The notes beneath the pieces were generated by a model. That model worked only from the letters and a program-made list of their open reading frames with translations, had not been told where the DNA came from and ran no database searches. A program made the translations under genes and the position numbers. Positions 50,225 through 61,237 of a stretch of 64,000 nucleotides of DNA are shown here, one piece after another (the stretch's first letter is position 1; every line of letters begins with the position of its first letter). The stretch lies in the NCBI GenBank assembly GCA_032718475.1, contig JAUCBJ010006576.1:1-64000 (forward strand), in the 5' to 3' direction. This stretch comes from Nemertoderma westbladi. Lineage: Eukaryota; Xenacoelomorpha; Nemertodermatida; Nemertodermatidae.

Positions 50225-51780
50225 TAATAAACCAACAGGTTGATGCCATCAATGATGCTGACGACAGCAGGCAATCATCCCAGGCATGGAAATCGATCAA
50301 TCTGCTTACTGGGCGGAAAAGCCAACCAACCACCAAGGTTAAGGCTGAATCACCAGCCGATCGCCTCAATGGTTGGTAAGCCCACTTTGAAAAGCTCCTC
50401 AATAATGACAGGGTATTGCCTGATAACTTTATAGAAGTAAAAGTGTCTGAGTCTGTACTCCAAGATATTCCCATTGGCGATATCTCCTTTGCAGAAGTGA
50501 AGGCTACTGCAAAGAGCATTAAGACCAATCGTGCCAGTGGAGTAGGTGGTGTTCCCCCTGAGGTCTTTAAAATACCTGAGTGTTTAAAGCTCATCTATCC
50601 CATCATAGTAGACATGTACCGTACAACAAGAGTCCCACAAGAAATGAAAACAAATAAGTTGGTGCCAGTTCCCAAGAAGGGCAACCTAACACTCTATGGT
50701 TCTTTTCGGGGAATCTCATTGATCTCGATTGCTGCAAAACTATACAATAGAATTCTATTAAATCGCATCAGGGATCCCATTGAGAGACTGCTACGTGGAA
50801 ATCAGAATGGGTTCCGTAAAGGTCGTGGGACCATGGAGCCCATTTTGGCACTTAGAAGGATAATTGAAGAGTTATCAAAAAAGAAAGACAGGCATCTGGC
50901 TGTTATCTTTGTTGACTTCTTCAAGGCCTTTGATTCAGTCTCTAGCTCACGTATGTTCAGCATACTTTCATTATATGGGATTCCTGATGAAATTATTGCA
51001 GCAATCAGATCAGTATACGATGGTTCGACAACATTTGTGTCTACGGTTGACGGTGACACAGAACCATTTGAAGTGTTATGGGGCGTCCTCCAAGGAGACA
51101 CACTTGCACCATTCTTGTTCATTATTGTGGTTGACTATGTTCTACGCATGTCCTTAGATCATCATAATGATGATGGGGTGATGATAACTCCACCTACTGG
51201 CTCCAGAAGTCGATGAAATCCTGCCAAGTACCTAACTGATCTAGACTTTGCTGATGACTTAGGAGTACTCTCAGAATCATTAGAGGGAGCCCAACGGCTC
51301 CTCAGCTCATTAGAAAATGCTGCTTCTAGTGTTGGTCTTTTTATTAACTCCAGAAAGACCAAAATTCTGACAGTTAACTTTGAAAGTCCTCAGCAAGTCT
51401 CTGATCGGATGAGCATAAGCTCAAAGGATGGTATGCTTGAGCATGTGGACGACTTTTGTTATCTGGGATCATGGATCCGGAAGTCAGATGAGGACCTTCG
51501 AATACGTAAGGAAAAGGCATGGGCAGCCTTGAATAGGCTTTCCAGGATTGGAAGTCACCGAGAATTAATCGGAAACTTAATGTCCGATTATTTAGAGCAG
51601 CAGTAGTTCTAGTACTCCTCTACGGGAGTCCATGCTGGGCTCTAACTGCTGAGGACACTAAATCTCTGGATGGCACATTCACAAGAATGCTACGCCGGGT
51701 TCATTGTGTCAAGTACTTTGCAGGACATTGCTTTCGCCGTGAGGACCAGCCAGTGCATAATCTTGTACTTTGGCAGCCTC
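50225..51780 (+). pseudogene. LINE-B reverse transcriptase, broken
   Basis: RT blocks split over frames: 50416-51216 has KTNRASGVGGVPPEVF, PKKGN...FRGISLI, NQNGFRKGRGT, FVDFFKAFDSV and GVLQGDTLAPF. A TGA at 51214-51216 interrupts; after it TDLDFADDLGVLSE carries the catalytic FADD, then FCYLGSWIRKSDED. A further frameshift near 51600 precedes the C-terminal FAGHCFRREDQPVHNLVLWQP. Not functional in this copy. Confidence 0.82.
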
Positions 51781-51896
51781 ATGGAGTGAATAAGCATGGT
51801 GGACAGCCCATGACCTTCTTGAGCATGAACATGGTTTGCGTATTAATAGAACAATGTTAATTATTGTATGCCGACACAGTAAGTTTTATTGCTTAC

Positions 51897-52835
51897 TTGA
51901 CTTGAACTTGAATTGCCACTCCCACAATCCTTCGTGGCCGTCGTCTGTGGCTCCAACAAAGAACTTGTTCACATCGATATCTTTAAGATTTTCTACCATC
52001 CAGCGGATTTCTGCTCCGAAATTATTATCTGGATCCAAGTACAGCAATCTAGTAAAAAATAATTACCTCAATAATTATAATTAATACAAACTGACTCATG
52101 ACTCAAATTCATTAATATGTATTTAATCATAATACACTACTGGTGGGTGTTACAACGCCCAACATATTGAAAGTACAGGTATATATAATTTAAAAAGCTT
52201 TAGTAGCAAAGAGTAATCGAATAAATTATAATATAACATCTACGACTCTAAAACCGCAATCAGTAATATGTGATAGTTACAACGAGATTCGCAATGGATA
52301 TTACAGACAGAAAATTAACAAGATGTTAAAAAATATAAGATATTTAAAGTTAAAAAACTTTGATTGATAGAAGTGGATTAGGTGGGAGAGTAAGTGTTAG
52401 GGGCAAATGGCAAAACTGGTTAGATTAACGCTGCTGATAGTCCTGATAGGCCGAAACATATGTAAAGTAAAGTTAATCTTACTCGTTTTTTTCCATTTCG
52501 TAACAAAACCATAATATTACAATTTCTAGAATAATTTCAAAATACTCCAAAAATTAGTGTGCAAAAATGCCAACATATATTTGAGAAAAATCTCAGAAGT
52601 TCCGAATTCAAATTCTGTTTCCTTCACAGTACTGCGGGATACTGTATAGGATGTCTAAATAACCTAATTACACCAAAATACAATTCAATTACTTCACTAA
52701 ACGCACGTAATAATATTAGACCTACTGTATATTACTAACTTGGCGCCAATTCCCTCGCAGACATTCTTGTAGGCTTCATACCAAGATACTGTGGTATCAT
52801 TAACACCAAACCAATAGCAATGCAGCATGCCGATC
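51897..52835 (-). CDS. C-type lectin domain gene, two exons visible (partial)
   Basis: Minus-strand exons 52835-52740 and 52048-51897. The first encodes the domain start HCYWFGVNDTTVSWYEAYKNVCEGIGAK and the second continues LLYLDPDNNFGAEIRWMVEN...FFVGATDDGHEGLWEW. The junction (donor GTTAGT, acceptor TTTACTAG) is in phase, and together they give the first two-thirds of a C-type lectin-like domain, including the conserved first Cys, the W..A...C...GA.L block and the (T/D)D(G)..EG.WEW core. The second exon ends at a good GTAAGC donor, so a third exon with the last cysteines must lie further left; I do not see it before the LINE-B insertion. Upstream exons (signal peptide) are also missing. An extracellular carbohydrate- or protein-binding protein. 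LINE-A begins only about 15 bp upstream of the first acceptor. Confidence 0.8.
52049..52739 (-). other. Intron of the C-type lectin gene
   Basis: AT-rich, no coding or repeat structure recognised. Confidence 0.5.
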
Positions 52836-52850
52836 CTAGTAGTATACAGT

Positions 52851-54207
52851 AGAAGTTCAAAACCGCTTTGAAGCACTTCAGTCAATGGATGAAGACCAAT
52901 CCACCGATTCAATATACCAGAATATAATAACAGCCCACAAGGAATCAGCTAAGAGGCATATCCCCCAGAAACCTAAACGAAAACAGCATGTGCCATGGCA
53001 AAACTCTGAGGTTACTTGTAAGAGAGAAGATCTTAAGATAGCCTACAAAGTTAAAACCGAACAACCAACAACCGAAAACAAGGTTGAGAAAGCTAAGGAC
53101 GATCTTAAATTAGCCTACAACATCAGCCAGGAAAAGTACATACAGGATAAAACTGAAGCAATTACAACTGCTCACATACAGCAACAATCAAGACTTACCT
53201 GGCAAACTGTAAATGAGGTATCTGGTCGGAAAAGTTGTGCAAAGGGGCGCCTCAAATCCGATAGTCCTGAAGAACGTGTTGGGAAGTGGAAAAATCACTT
53301 CAGCAACTTGCTTGGGCAGCCACCAAACATCGAGTTCAGCCCTACAAGGAAAATATATGACAAGGCACTACCTATAGAAACAGGGGACTTCACACCTGCC
53401 GAACTCCAAAGAAGCATTAAAAGCATGTTCAATAATAAAGCGAGTGGATTAGATGAAATCCCAGCGGAGGTATGGAAAACCGGAGTGCTAAATAGACCAT
53501 TATTGAATGTTTGCAACCGGATGTTAAAAGGGGAAAAGCCACCACCAATTTGGACTAAAGGTCAACTAAAGCCTCTCCCCAAGAAAGGAGACCTCGGCAT
53601 ACCAACAAACTATCGTGGGATCTGTCTGCTTGTGGTAGCTGCCAAATTATACAATAAAATGATTCTATATAGGATTAGGCCTCACATAGAGAAACTACTG
53701 CGTAAGAGCCAAAACGGATTTTGACCAAGTAGATCAACAATAGCTCAGATACTTGCACTACGGAGACTGATTGAAGGAATTAAGTCAAAGAATCTCCCCG
53801 CAGTCATGACTTTTGTGGACTTCAAGAAGGCATTCGACTCCATCCATAGAGGTAAAATCCAAGCCATTGAAATCCTAAGAGCTTATGGAATACCAAAAGT
53901 AATTGTTGCTGGCATTGGATTGTTATATTGTGACACAGAAGCGCAGGTACTCTCACCAGATGGTGAAACTGAGTTTTTCTTAATCCTGGCTGTCGTACTG
54001 CAAGGTGACACATTAGCACCATTACTATTTGTAATTGTGCTGGATTACGCAATGAGGACGGCCACAAAGGGTGAAGATCTGGGATTCACACTTCAAGAAC
54101 GCAGAAGTAGTAGATATCCGGCAACTACAGTCGCAGACACCGACTTTGCGGATGACATCGCCCTGCTCTCTAATACGCTAGCAGATGCACAGCTTCTACT
54201 AAATAAA
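52851..54207 (+). mobile_element. LINE-A copy 2, first part
   Basis: Same family as 3198-4792 and longer at the 5' side: it includes the linker between endonuclease and RT (AHKESAKRHIPQKPKRKQ...), then the RT. A C to T change makes an in-frame TGA at 53722-53724 within the block that is NGFRPSRS in copy 1. A 6-base insertion lies at about 53858. The catalytic ADTDFADDIALL is intact. It breaks off at 54207, right after the segment ADAQLLLNK. Confidence 0.88.
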
Positions 54208-55798
54208 TTGCAACAGAGAGGACCAGTCATGCCGCGGCAAGGCAGATTTCGTTGTTCTGCTAGCACGCAGACTAAGTCTTACCTTGGCCACAATAAGGCG
54301 GTGATCACTGGAGAAGGGTCGAAGTGTAAATGCATTACAGTCTTGTATAGAGCTTCTGTATTTCCTACGAAACAGAATATGGTCTATCTGGGACTTGTGA
54401 CCACTGGGTCCACTATGAGTCCATAGCTTTCCAGTTCGCTTCTTGAACTGGGTTCCAGCCGAAAACAATCCATTTCCAGAGATAAAATCCTGAAGATGGA
54501 CAGAATTTCGGTTAACACTATTGCTATAGACCCAGGGCGATATAGGTAATTGATGCAGACTTGCATTAAAGTCTCCCAGGAATTTTTAGAATGCATGCTG
54601 ATCCACTCCATCAGTAGCTGCTTGTAGATTGTGGTAGAAATTTTCCACCTCCTCTACAGGGGCAACACTATTTGGAGAGTAGCACACAATCAGAACCACC
54701 TTATGCCCTTAGCCAGTCTTCCAGAACATGAGAAGTGACAACGGATGATGCGGTTAGAGATTTGGTCTATTTTGTCCAATGCTGCATGTGCAGTTGGATT
54801 CATCAATAGACCAATTCCACCATTGCCACTATCATCTGCTGACGCGAGGGCAAGTCGCCAACCGCCCCCCCATGTCCTTAATCAGAACCTCATCAGTCTG
54901 TCCAGTCTGCATTCGGTGCTCTTGAACACCCACTGCGCTAAGAGAAAGCTTATCTGCCAAGGCAGTCAGCTCACCTTGTCGCATTGGGGACCCGAGTGTT
55001 AGGGTGTTTACTGAGTCTAGTCTAGTGACTTGCCTCAGATTCACCAATGGCTTTGTTGGTCGGGGTGGAACATGAGAGTAGCCTCCAACTCCAGAATCCC
55101 TCTCCCCATCACAATCTGGCCTCCCTGGTGACCCAGGGTTTGGGCCAGAAAGGTCATCAGGAAAGGGACTCAAAGAATTGTTGGCTGCTCTCTCTCCAGT
55201 AGGGGGTGTGACAGGCAGCCGGTCAGGAGTTAACTGACGCCTGTGAGGCCGATTGTGTCCGGTAATTCCACTGGCCTCTAGTGGCCGGACCTCCGCATTG
55301 CTAATGTAATCCATTAGGATCCATAGGGGGTTGCTTTTTTGCCGAGTCAGCTCTCGGGGCAAATACCACACCCTGGTTTGCCATTCCACAGGGTGGGTGT
55401 CGCAATGGAGTCAGATATGAGGCCCATCACCCATATCTACTCAGGCGAACATGACCCACCATTGGCTGTTGCAGCTCATCTGCTGGGTCATGCCCTGTAC
55501 CCTTGCTGCCAGGTGCAGGTCGCAGTGAAGTGCTCTCAGAGTGGACATGAGAACACTACTCCTGACCAGCCATTGGTAGATCACCATCTGCCTGGTCTGG
55601 TCAGGCCATAAACCCCTGTAGCCAAGTATATGGGTCCTTAATCCAGGACCAAGGGCGTCCTTATCCCAGAACGAAGGGGGTCTTAGTTACAGGACCAGAT
55701 TTGCCCTAGTAAGAGGGTCTATGCAGCTACAGGTGGCACCTCCTTTATGCTGCATGGAGGTGGCAAGTTTTCTTGATCAATGACCTAGAATACCTGAC
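54208..55798 (-). mobile_element. Inverted LINE-B 5' fragment inside LINE-A copy 2
   Basis: Reverse complement of 48310-49910 with high identity: it reads the unknown 5' frame (55389 leftward) and the endonuclease up to LPRHDWSSLLQ. Small indels break the endonuclease (near 54860 and 54595). It replaces about 560 bp of LINE-A between the FADD region and GHCWRSKDE. Confidence 0.88.
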
Positions 55799-56020
55799 CT
55801 GGCGAAGTAAAGACGAGGTCATACCAGATCTACTTCTCTGGCAACCAACTCATAGAAAGTGTAGTCGTGGACGACCTGCCATAACATATATAGATCAATT
55901 TGAAAGGGATACTGAACTTGGGAGAAACGAAATTGCGACAACTATGGAGAATCGGGAAGCCTGGAAGGATCTCATTTGCACTGTCCGAGTTCGCTCGACC
56001 TAGTAGTAGTAGTAAAAGCA
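55799..56020 (+). mobile_element. LINE-A copy 2, 3' end
   Basis: Resumes LINE-A: WRSKDEVIPDLLLWQPTH...RGRPAITYIDQ to the same stop as copy 1 (56001-56003) and a (TAG)n tail at 56001-56013. Confidence 0.88.
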
Positions 56021-56139
56021 TTAAGGGGAGATGGTACCCCAAGTGCTTTTCAAAAATTGAAAAATTTTCGAAATTTTTTTTTATTAATTCTAAATCAGAA
56101 TTTAACGTAGATTTCAGAAATCGAAATCCTAACATCACA

Positions 56140-56642
56140 TCATAAGCTTAAGTTGTCTGTTTTTCTGTTTGTCTGTCTATTGGTCTGTTTTTCTGTTTGT
56201 CAACAAATTATGGAAATAAAAATGTACATCAACTAACTAAAATAATTGCTACATGGGTTTTCGTGGTCGCGGATTTCATTTCCGCGGTCAGTTTTCAAAT
56301 TTGACGTAATCTAGTTTGTCTGTCTGTTTGTCCGTCTGTCGGTCTGTCTGTCAAAAACATAACGAATCACACTACGTAACTAAAATTTTCACTGTGGGGG
56401 TTTTTAAGGTCGGTGATTTCATTTCTGGTGTTATCTTTCCTGTTTGGAGGAGTCTATTATGCCTGTATATTTGTCTGTCTGTCGATCTGTCTGTCAAGAA
56501 AGACATACAGACAGACTTAAACAGACAGTCTAGGTTCAAGCAATTATTAAAAATGACATGGCAACTAGGAAAACCCCCATATCAGATATTATAGTAAAGT
56601 GATGTGTTTACTTATATTTTATCTGTGACACCGACAGTGAGT

Positions 56643-56674
<32 letters not shown>

Positions 56675-56943
56675 TAGACATACAGACAGTCCAGATGTCA
56701 TCAAACATTAAAACATGTATTAGAAATGAAATCAGAGACTAGGTAAACCCCCATATCTGAAATTTTATTCAGGTGACATGCCTCCTTATATTTTGACCAA
56801 CAGACAGACCGACATAAAAACAGACAAACAGACATTCTGGGTTCAGTCAAATATTAAAATTGACATCGGAAATGGAATCAGCGCCTAGGAAAACCCCCAT
56901 ATCATAAATTATAGTAAAGTGATGTGCTTACTTATTTATTGTC
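56140..56943. repeat. (GTCT)n/(CAGA)n compound repeat
   Basis: Alternating (TGTC)n or (GACA)n tracts with a recurrent ~170-bp block containing AAATGGAATCAGCGCCTAGG and AAAACCCCCATAT, repeated about three times at 56540-56920. Related to 119-600. No coding. Confidence 0.7.
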
Positions 56944-57261
56944 TGGGGCCTTCGCGCAGCACGCAATATAAGTTTATACAGTGGGAACACGTTCGTGGGG
57001 CCTTCGCGCAGCACGCAATATAAGTATACAGTGGGAACACGTTCGTGGGGCCTTCGCGCAGCACGCAATATATGTATACATTGGGAACACGTTCGTGGGG
57101 CCTTCGCGCAGCACGCAATATAAGTATACAGTGGGAACACGTTCGTGGGGCCTTCGCGCAGCACGCAATATAAGTATACAGTGGGAACACGTTCGTGGGG
57201 CCTTCGCGCAGCACGCAATATAAGTATACAGTGGGAACACGTTCGTGGGGCCCTCGCGCAG
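56944..57261. repeat. 50-bp minisatellite, about 6 copies
   Basis: Unit GGGGCCTTCGCGCAGCACGC + AATATAAGTATACAGTGGGAACACGTTCGT, six copies and a partial seventh, highly uniform. It is interrupted at 57262 by the family A LTR. All long frames on both strands here are repeat artefacts. Confidence 0.95.
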
Positions 57262-57350
57262 TGTACGCGCTTTTGAAGACCTTTAGCAGTTTAACCTGCC
57301 AAAATTTATATGTCTTTTGGTTTATAAATATACTTTAGAAGAAGACAAAT
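57262..57350 (-). mobile_element. LTR tip of another family A element, in the 50-bp minisatellite
   Basis: 89 bases identical in start (TGTACGCGCTTTTGAAGACC) and nearly throughout to the LTRs at 19302 and 36954. It stops at 57350, where a different LTR-like sequence begins. Five bases before it are CGCAG; the matching right flank is outside the window. Confidence 0.88.
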
Positions 57351-58458
57351 TGTAAGGGTCCAGTAGTATACCGCTTACCAGATCCTAGTAACGATGTATC
57401 TTACTATGAGACTCTAGTAATGTATACGGGCTCGTACAGTATCTGACAACAAATCCCAGTCCAGGATATCTAAACAAACAGATACAGTACACAAACGACT
57501 ACTGGCGAGGAACAGAGCCTTGTATCTATTCTATGTACGTGAGCGGGTCTAATGCCTACGTACTAGACAGAAGGATACCTGTCCTCTAACCGGTGAGGCA
57601 GATGTACAGTTACAGTAACAGACCAAACTCACGGGAAAACAATCCCCGCGCAGCGAATCCTAACTATCACTGACAGTCCTAAATACAGTAACTTGCCGCG
57701 GTGTGATTTATATGGTTTATATACGAGCTAGTGGGTTAACAGACCTAGCGTAACAACACTGACAGTCCTAAATCAGTCGAAAAGGGGTCGTGCCTAAATG
57801 TAACAATAACTGATCCCCCTGTACGAAATCAGTCTAAAAGGTCAAGCCTAAATGTAACAATAACTGCTGGACAGAAATCAACAGTTTATAACGAAAGTGA
57901 AATACTCCTTATTGCCGCAACTAAATCAGATCCTAATTTTACAAATACAGACAATTTCCACCTAAAGTAATGTATAGTGCGCTATAGCTAGTAGAACTTT
58001 AAGGGCAATATGTTTTAGGGCGTGTGTGTGTGGGTGTGTTACAAATAAAACAATTTCGTGTAATTCCTTTTACTAGGTTTTAATGATTTTCTGACTAAAT
58101 GATACCGTGCGCTAGCTACTAAAATAAACTAGTCGCGTTTGTAGAACTTTATACTCACGAATGACGTCAAAGCTCTCTCCTTCCTATCCACAACCCAATG
58201 GGCAACCACGGTGTTAGTAACTACACCCGTGATCGGCACTAATACCAGATTCTGGTTGTAAGATAAGAAATAGGGGTTAATTGCTACCGTACGTTAGCTG
58301 ATCTGGTATACTAATTTAATTCTAGAAGTAGTTAGGTAGTTAGCAGCAATACCTATCAGTACGTGGCAAGGCGCGGTAGGATATTAATAAACCTCCCTAG
58401 GCCAAGCAGTGTGCCGGTAGCAGAAATGCTCCTTGCCTGATCAAATAGCGTCATAATA
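57351..58458 (-). other. Presumed LTR sequence of family B, left of LINE-C
   Basis: Non-coding. Contains a weak internal duplication (CACTGACAGTCCTAAAT ... GTCTAAAAGGTCAAGCCTAAATGTAACAATAACTG near 57670-57870). Otherwise nothing recognised. Confidence 0.4.
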
Positions 58459-58480
58459 GGGGGGGGGGGGGGGGGGGGGG
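58459..58480. repeat. Poly-G tract (22 G)
   Basis: Uninterrupted run of 22 guanines exactly at the 5' border of LINE-C. Confidence 0.95.
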
Positions 58481-60342
58481 TACTAATGCACGTTCTACAA
58501 AGCGAACCGGTACCAAACCGGAACTAACAAAGACCCAGCACAGTTACCCGCAGCTGCCACTGTAACACAGAGTGAAACCTCCGCGGACTGTTGGTATAAC
58601 GATAAAATATCAACTGAAGAAGTAACTAGAACTATTAATGAGGCGGGCAATAACAAAGCCAGTGGTCCAGATCAGCTCTATTATGAGCATTTAAAACAAG
58701 TTCCACCAGTGATAATCGCCTTGATCACTATGTTGTTCAATGTGTGCCTCTGCCTAGGGAAGATACCTGATTTGTGGAAAAGAAGTATAACTGTAATACT
58801 TTACAAAGGAAAGGGGTCTCTAATGGAACCTGATAACTATCGTGGCATTGCCCTTCTCTGTGTGCTGCTTAAAACTCTCACTTCTATTATCAATAAACGA
58901 GTGCTCAAACATATTATAAATCGGTTACCAGCTGCCCAGTTTGGCTTCATTCCAGGGAAATCTGCACAACAAGCAATTAGGCGTCTTCTTAAGGAAATAT
59001 CATCAAATCTAACCTCGAAATCGCGCCCAGAACGTAAAGTTTACGCAGCATTTATAGACTTTCGTAAAGCCTTTGACTTTGTCAGTCGCGCCATTCTACT
59101 CTCAAAATTATATGGGTTTGGTATTAAAGGGAAATTGTATCTATTAATTAAAGATCTGTTTACTAATAACGTCCAGGTGTTTGATGGTTTACGTCTTTCC
59201 GACGTCATAACCCAACTCAGAGGTGTGCTGCAAGGTGACTCCTTCTCACCCACCTGCTTCGTAGTATTTATCGCAGATCTAGCTATAGCACTGCAGAACG
59301 CAGCCCAAGCACTTCGGTTCCTGTTCTATGCGGACGATCTGGTCTTCTATTCTTCAAGGCGAGAGGATATCCAAACGGGTCTTGATGCACTTTACAACTG
59401 GTGCCAGCTCAATGGGATGGAAGTAAATTTAATTAAAACAAAAATAATAAAGTTCAGGAACGGGGGGCCATTAGCAAAGGATGACATATTTCTATATAAT
59501 AACAAACTTGTCCAAATCACTAATGAATATGAGTACCTGGGAATTATTTTACAGCCGTCACTATGTTTCGCAAAACATGTCCAACATAAAAAGATAAAAG
59601 CCTCGAAAGTTATTGGGTCACTTACGTTCTTGCCTCACATCTCAGTCGATGCAGGTATGAAGATCTATAAGATGAAAGTTGAACCATTGGTCCTATACTC
59701 AATAGCGGAATTTGGCAAGTATCTCACCCTAGCGAATCTAAAAGAACTCGACAAGGTGAAATCAATGTTCATAAAACGAATGCTCCGGGTGCATCAATCT
59801 TCCTCAGCAACACTAGCACATAAACTTGTCAAAGAGTATACGCTTGTGGAAGAATTAATCTCAAAATCCCCTCAAATTCTCAACCCTGATGTTGTTGAAA
59901 AATACAAGATACATCGTAGAGACAGAGTAGGAAATTTCGAACAGGAGGGTTACTTATCTGGACCGGCGTTCCAAACGTCTGTATGGCACCAAGCCAACCA
60001 AAGCAACCGCCACTTACTCACGCGCTGTACCTCGCACGGGTTCCATCATAAGATTTGCGCCCACAACCGCTCATTCCATTCCCCTCAACAGAGCTGCGTG
60101 TGCCGGTACTGCGGCCAATCCGCCCACCACCGCTACCACGTATTGGATTGTACCAGCTGTCCCTCTCTATCCGTCATTGCCCATGTTAATAACTCAGTTT
60201 AAATATATATTTTATTAATTTATTTTTATGTCATCACTACCGATTTGCGTTTTATACTTACAATTTTAGATTCGATACAGAATATACATTATACATTTTA
60301 CCCCGTCCGGGGTGTTGATTTAAAAAAAAAAAAAAAAAAAAA
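58481..60342 (+). mobile_element. 5'-truncated non-LTR retrotransposon with poly-A tail (LINE-C)
   Basis: Plus-strand LINE beginning at the poly-G tract and ending with about 20 A (60323-60342). It lacks an endonuclease through 5' truncation. The family is distinct from LINE-A and LINE-B. Confidence 0.85.
58487..60202 (+). CDS. LINE-C reverse transcriptase
   Basis: The frame is open from 58487 (preceded by an in-frame TAA) to the stop at 60200-60202, with no true N-terminus. RT blocks: NNKASGPDQLYYEHLK, LYKGKGS...NYRGIALL, FGFIPGKSAQQA, AFIDFRKAFDFVSR, LRGVLQGDSFSPTCF, catalytic LFYADDLVFYSS, EYEYLGIIL. The C-terminus has a CCHC-type finger, CRYCGQSAHHRYHVLDC. The undisturbed frame suggests a fairly young copy. 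Clade not assigned with confidence (I/Jockey/R1-like order of blocks). Confidence 0.85.
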   Translation, partial: CTFYKANRYQTGTNKDPAQLPAAATVTQSETSADCWYNDKISTEEVTRTINEAGNNKASGPDQLYYEHLKQVPPVIIALITMLFNVCLCLGKIPDLWKRSITVILYKGKGSLMEPDNYRGIALLCVLLKTLTSIINKRVLKHIINRLPAAQFGFIPGKSAQQAIRRLLKEISSNLTSKSRPERKVYAAFIDFRKAFDFVSRAILLSKLYGFGIKGKLYLLIKDLFTNNVQVFDGLRLSDVITQLRGVLQGDSFSPTCFVVFIADLAIALQNAAQALRFLFYADDLVFYSSRREDIQTGLDALYNWCQLNGMEVNLIKTKIIKFRNGGPLAKDDIFLYNNKLVQITNEYEYLGIILQPSLCFAKHVQHKKIKASKVIGSLTFLPHISVDAGMKIYKMKVEPLVLYSIAEFGKYLTLANLKELDKVKSMFIKRMLRVHQSSSATLAHKLVKEYTLVEELISKSPQILNPDVVEKYKIHRRDRVGNFEQEGYLSGPAFQTSVWHQANQSNRHLLTRCTSHGFHHKICAHNRSFHSPQQSCVCRYCGQSAHHRYHVLDCTSCPSLSVIAHVNNSV

Positions 60343-60935
60343 CAGTCAGTGCTATGAATCACTAAATTATGGAACGTATGCTGTCCGTACCTAATATGTA
60401 CTCGCGTACTGACGAATGGCAATAGTTCGCACCTGTAGGAAGTACAGGTTAACCCAGGGATTCGTAGGACTTGACAAAGGGGGGGTGTTGTCTGGATATA
60501 ATTATTTGATCCTAAATTTGCGGCGTCCAGTACGGTGTCACGCTTACCCTGATCTATAGGTCTTACGGTGGGCAAGGGCGTCGAACAAAGTCTTACCTTT
60601 CTCACAAAGCGGGCGCTGCATAGCAAGTTGAGCATTTCGAAGGGGCAAAGGGGGTGCGCGGTCGATCCAATGGGGGCGCTAGCGTGTTGTGGACATCCCT
60701 TCCCTGCGTTGCTTACGGCCTAACGGTCTAGGCTGCCATCTCCCTGATGTTCGGCTGTCCCGAAGTTGGACCAAAAGAAAACATGTCAGGAATTAGCAGT
60801 ATATTTACAGTTTTACAAAGGATTTATCAAAACGAAGTTTCAACAAGAAACCGAATTAACTAATTTTACAAAATAAGAGAGTGTAACATAAGGGTTCTAA
60901 GAAGTGTGATAGAAGTGAGAGTGATAACCGAAGGC
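60343..60935 (-). other. Family B LTR, right of LINE-C (presumed R/U5)
   Basis: Non-coding, GC-richer than the surroundings. Transcription from the predicted TATA box would start at about 60915 and run left through it. Confidence 0.35.
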
Positions 60936-60942
60936 AAACCGG

Positions 60943-60952
60943 CCTTTTTATA
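60943..60952 (-). promoter_or_regulatory. TATA box in family B LTR
   Basis: On the minus strand TATAAAAAGG, a near-consensus TATA box, followed about 30 bases downstream by the likely start site. Confidence 0.55.
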
Positions 60953-60960
60953 CTAGAAAT

Positions 60961-61195
60961 TGCACATGGAAACTAAACAGAATTTTCCACAGCTTCACAA
61001 TTGAGCAATGAAGTGCTTCGTGCCCTATGATTGGCCCAGCTCATCGTTCAACGCAGTCCGGCCCTTACATTAATCTGGGACATGGAATCCTAACAGAATT
61101 TTCCACTGCCTCACATTTGAGCAATAAGATAATTTATGCCCTATGATTGGCCTGGCTCATCATTCGCTACGTTGTACGCTTCTCATTGGCCTACC
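60961..61195 (-). promoter_or_regulatory. Tandem ~118-bp upstream repeats with CCAAT boxes
   Basis: Two diverged direct copies (60965-61080 and 61081-61190) share ACATGGAA.CTAA.CAGAATT, TTGAGCAAT and GCCCTATGATTGGCC. On the minus strand each has GGCCAATCATAGGGC, a CCAAT box (61030-61034, 61146-61150), plus a third at 61185-61189. The layout is that of duplicated U3 enhancers. Confidence 0.6.
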
Positions 61196-61237
61196 AATTA
61201 GCACCAAACGAAAATAAATGGCCCCAAAATACAAATT

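Larger units (their letters stand above)
48310..51836 (+). mobile_element. RTE-like non-LTR retrotransposon (LINE-B copy 1)
   Basis: Plus-strand LINE with a long 5' region (48310-49060, GC-richer, containing open frame 48678-49049), an endonuclease frame and an RT in pieces. A second copy of its first 1.6 kb lies inverted at 54208-55798, and a decayed RT piece is at 10990-11390. The 3' end near 51836 has no clear tail. Confidence 0.85.

Noticed and set aside
56928-57240. Several overlapping long frames on both strands
   Set aside because: By-products of the uniform 50-bp minisatellite.
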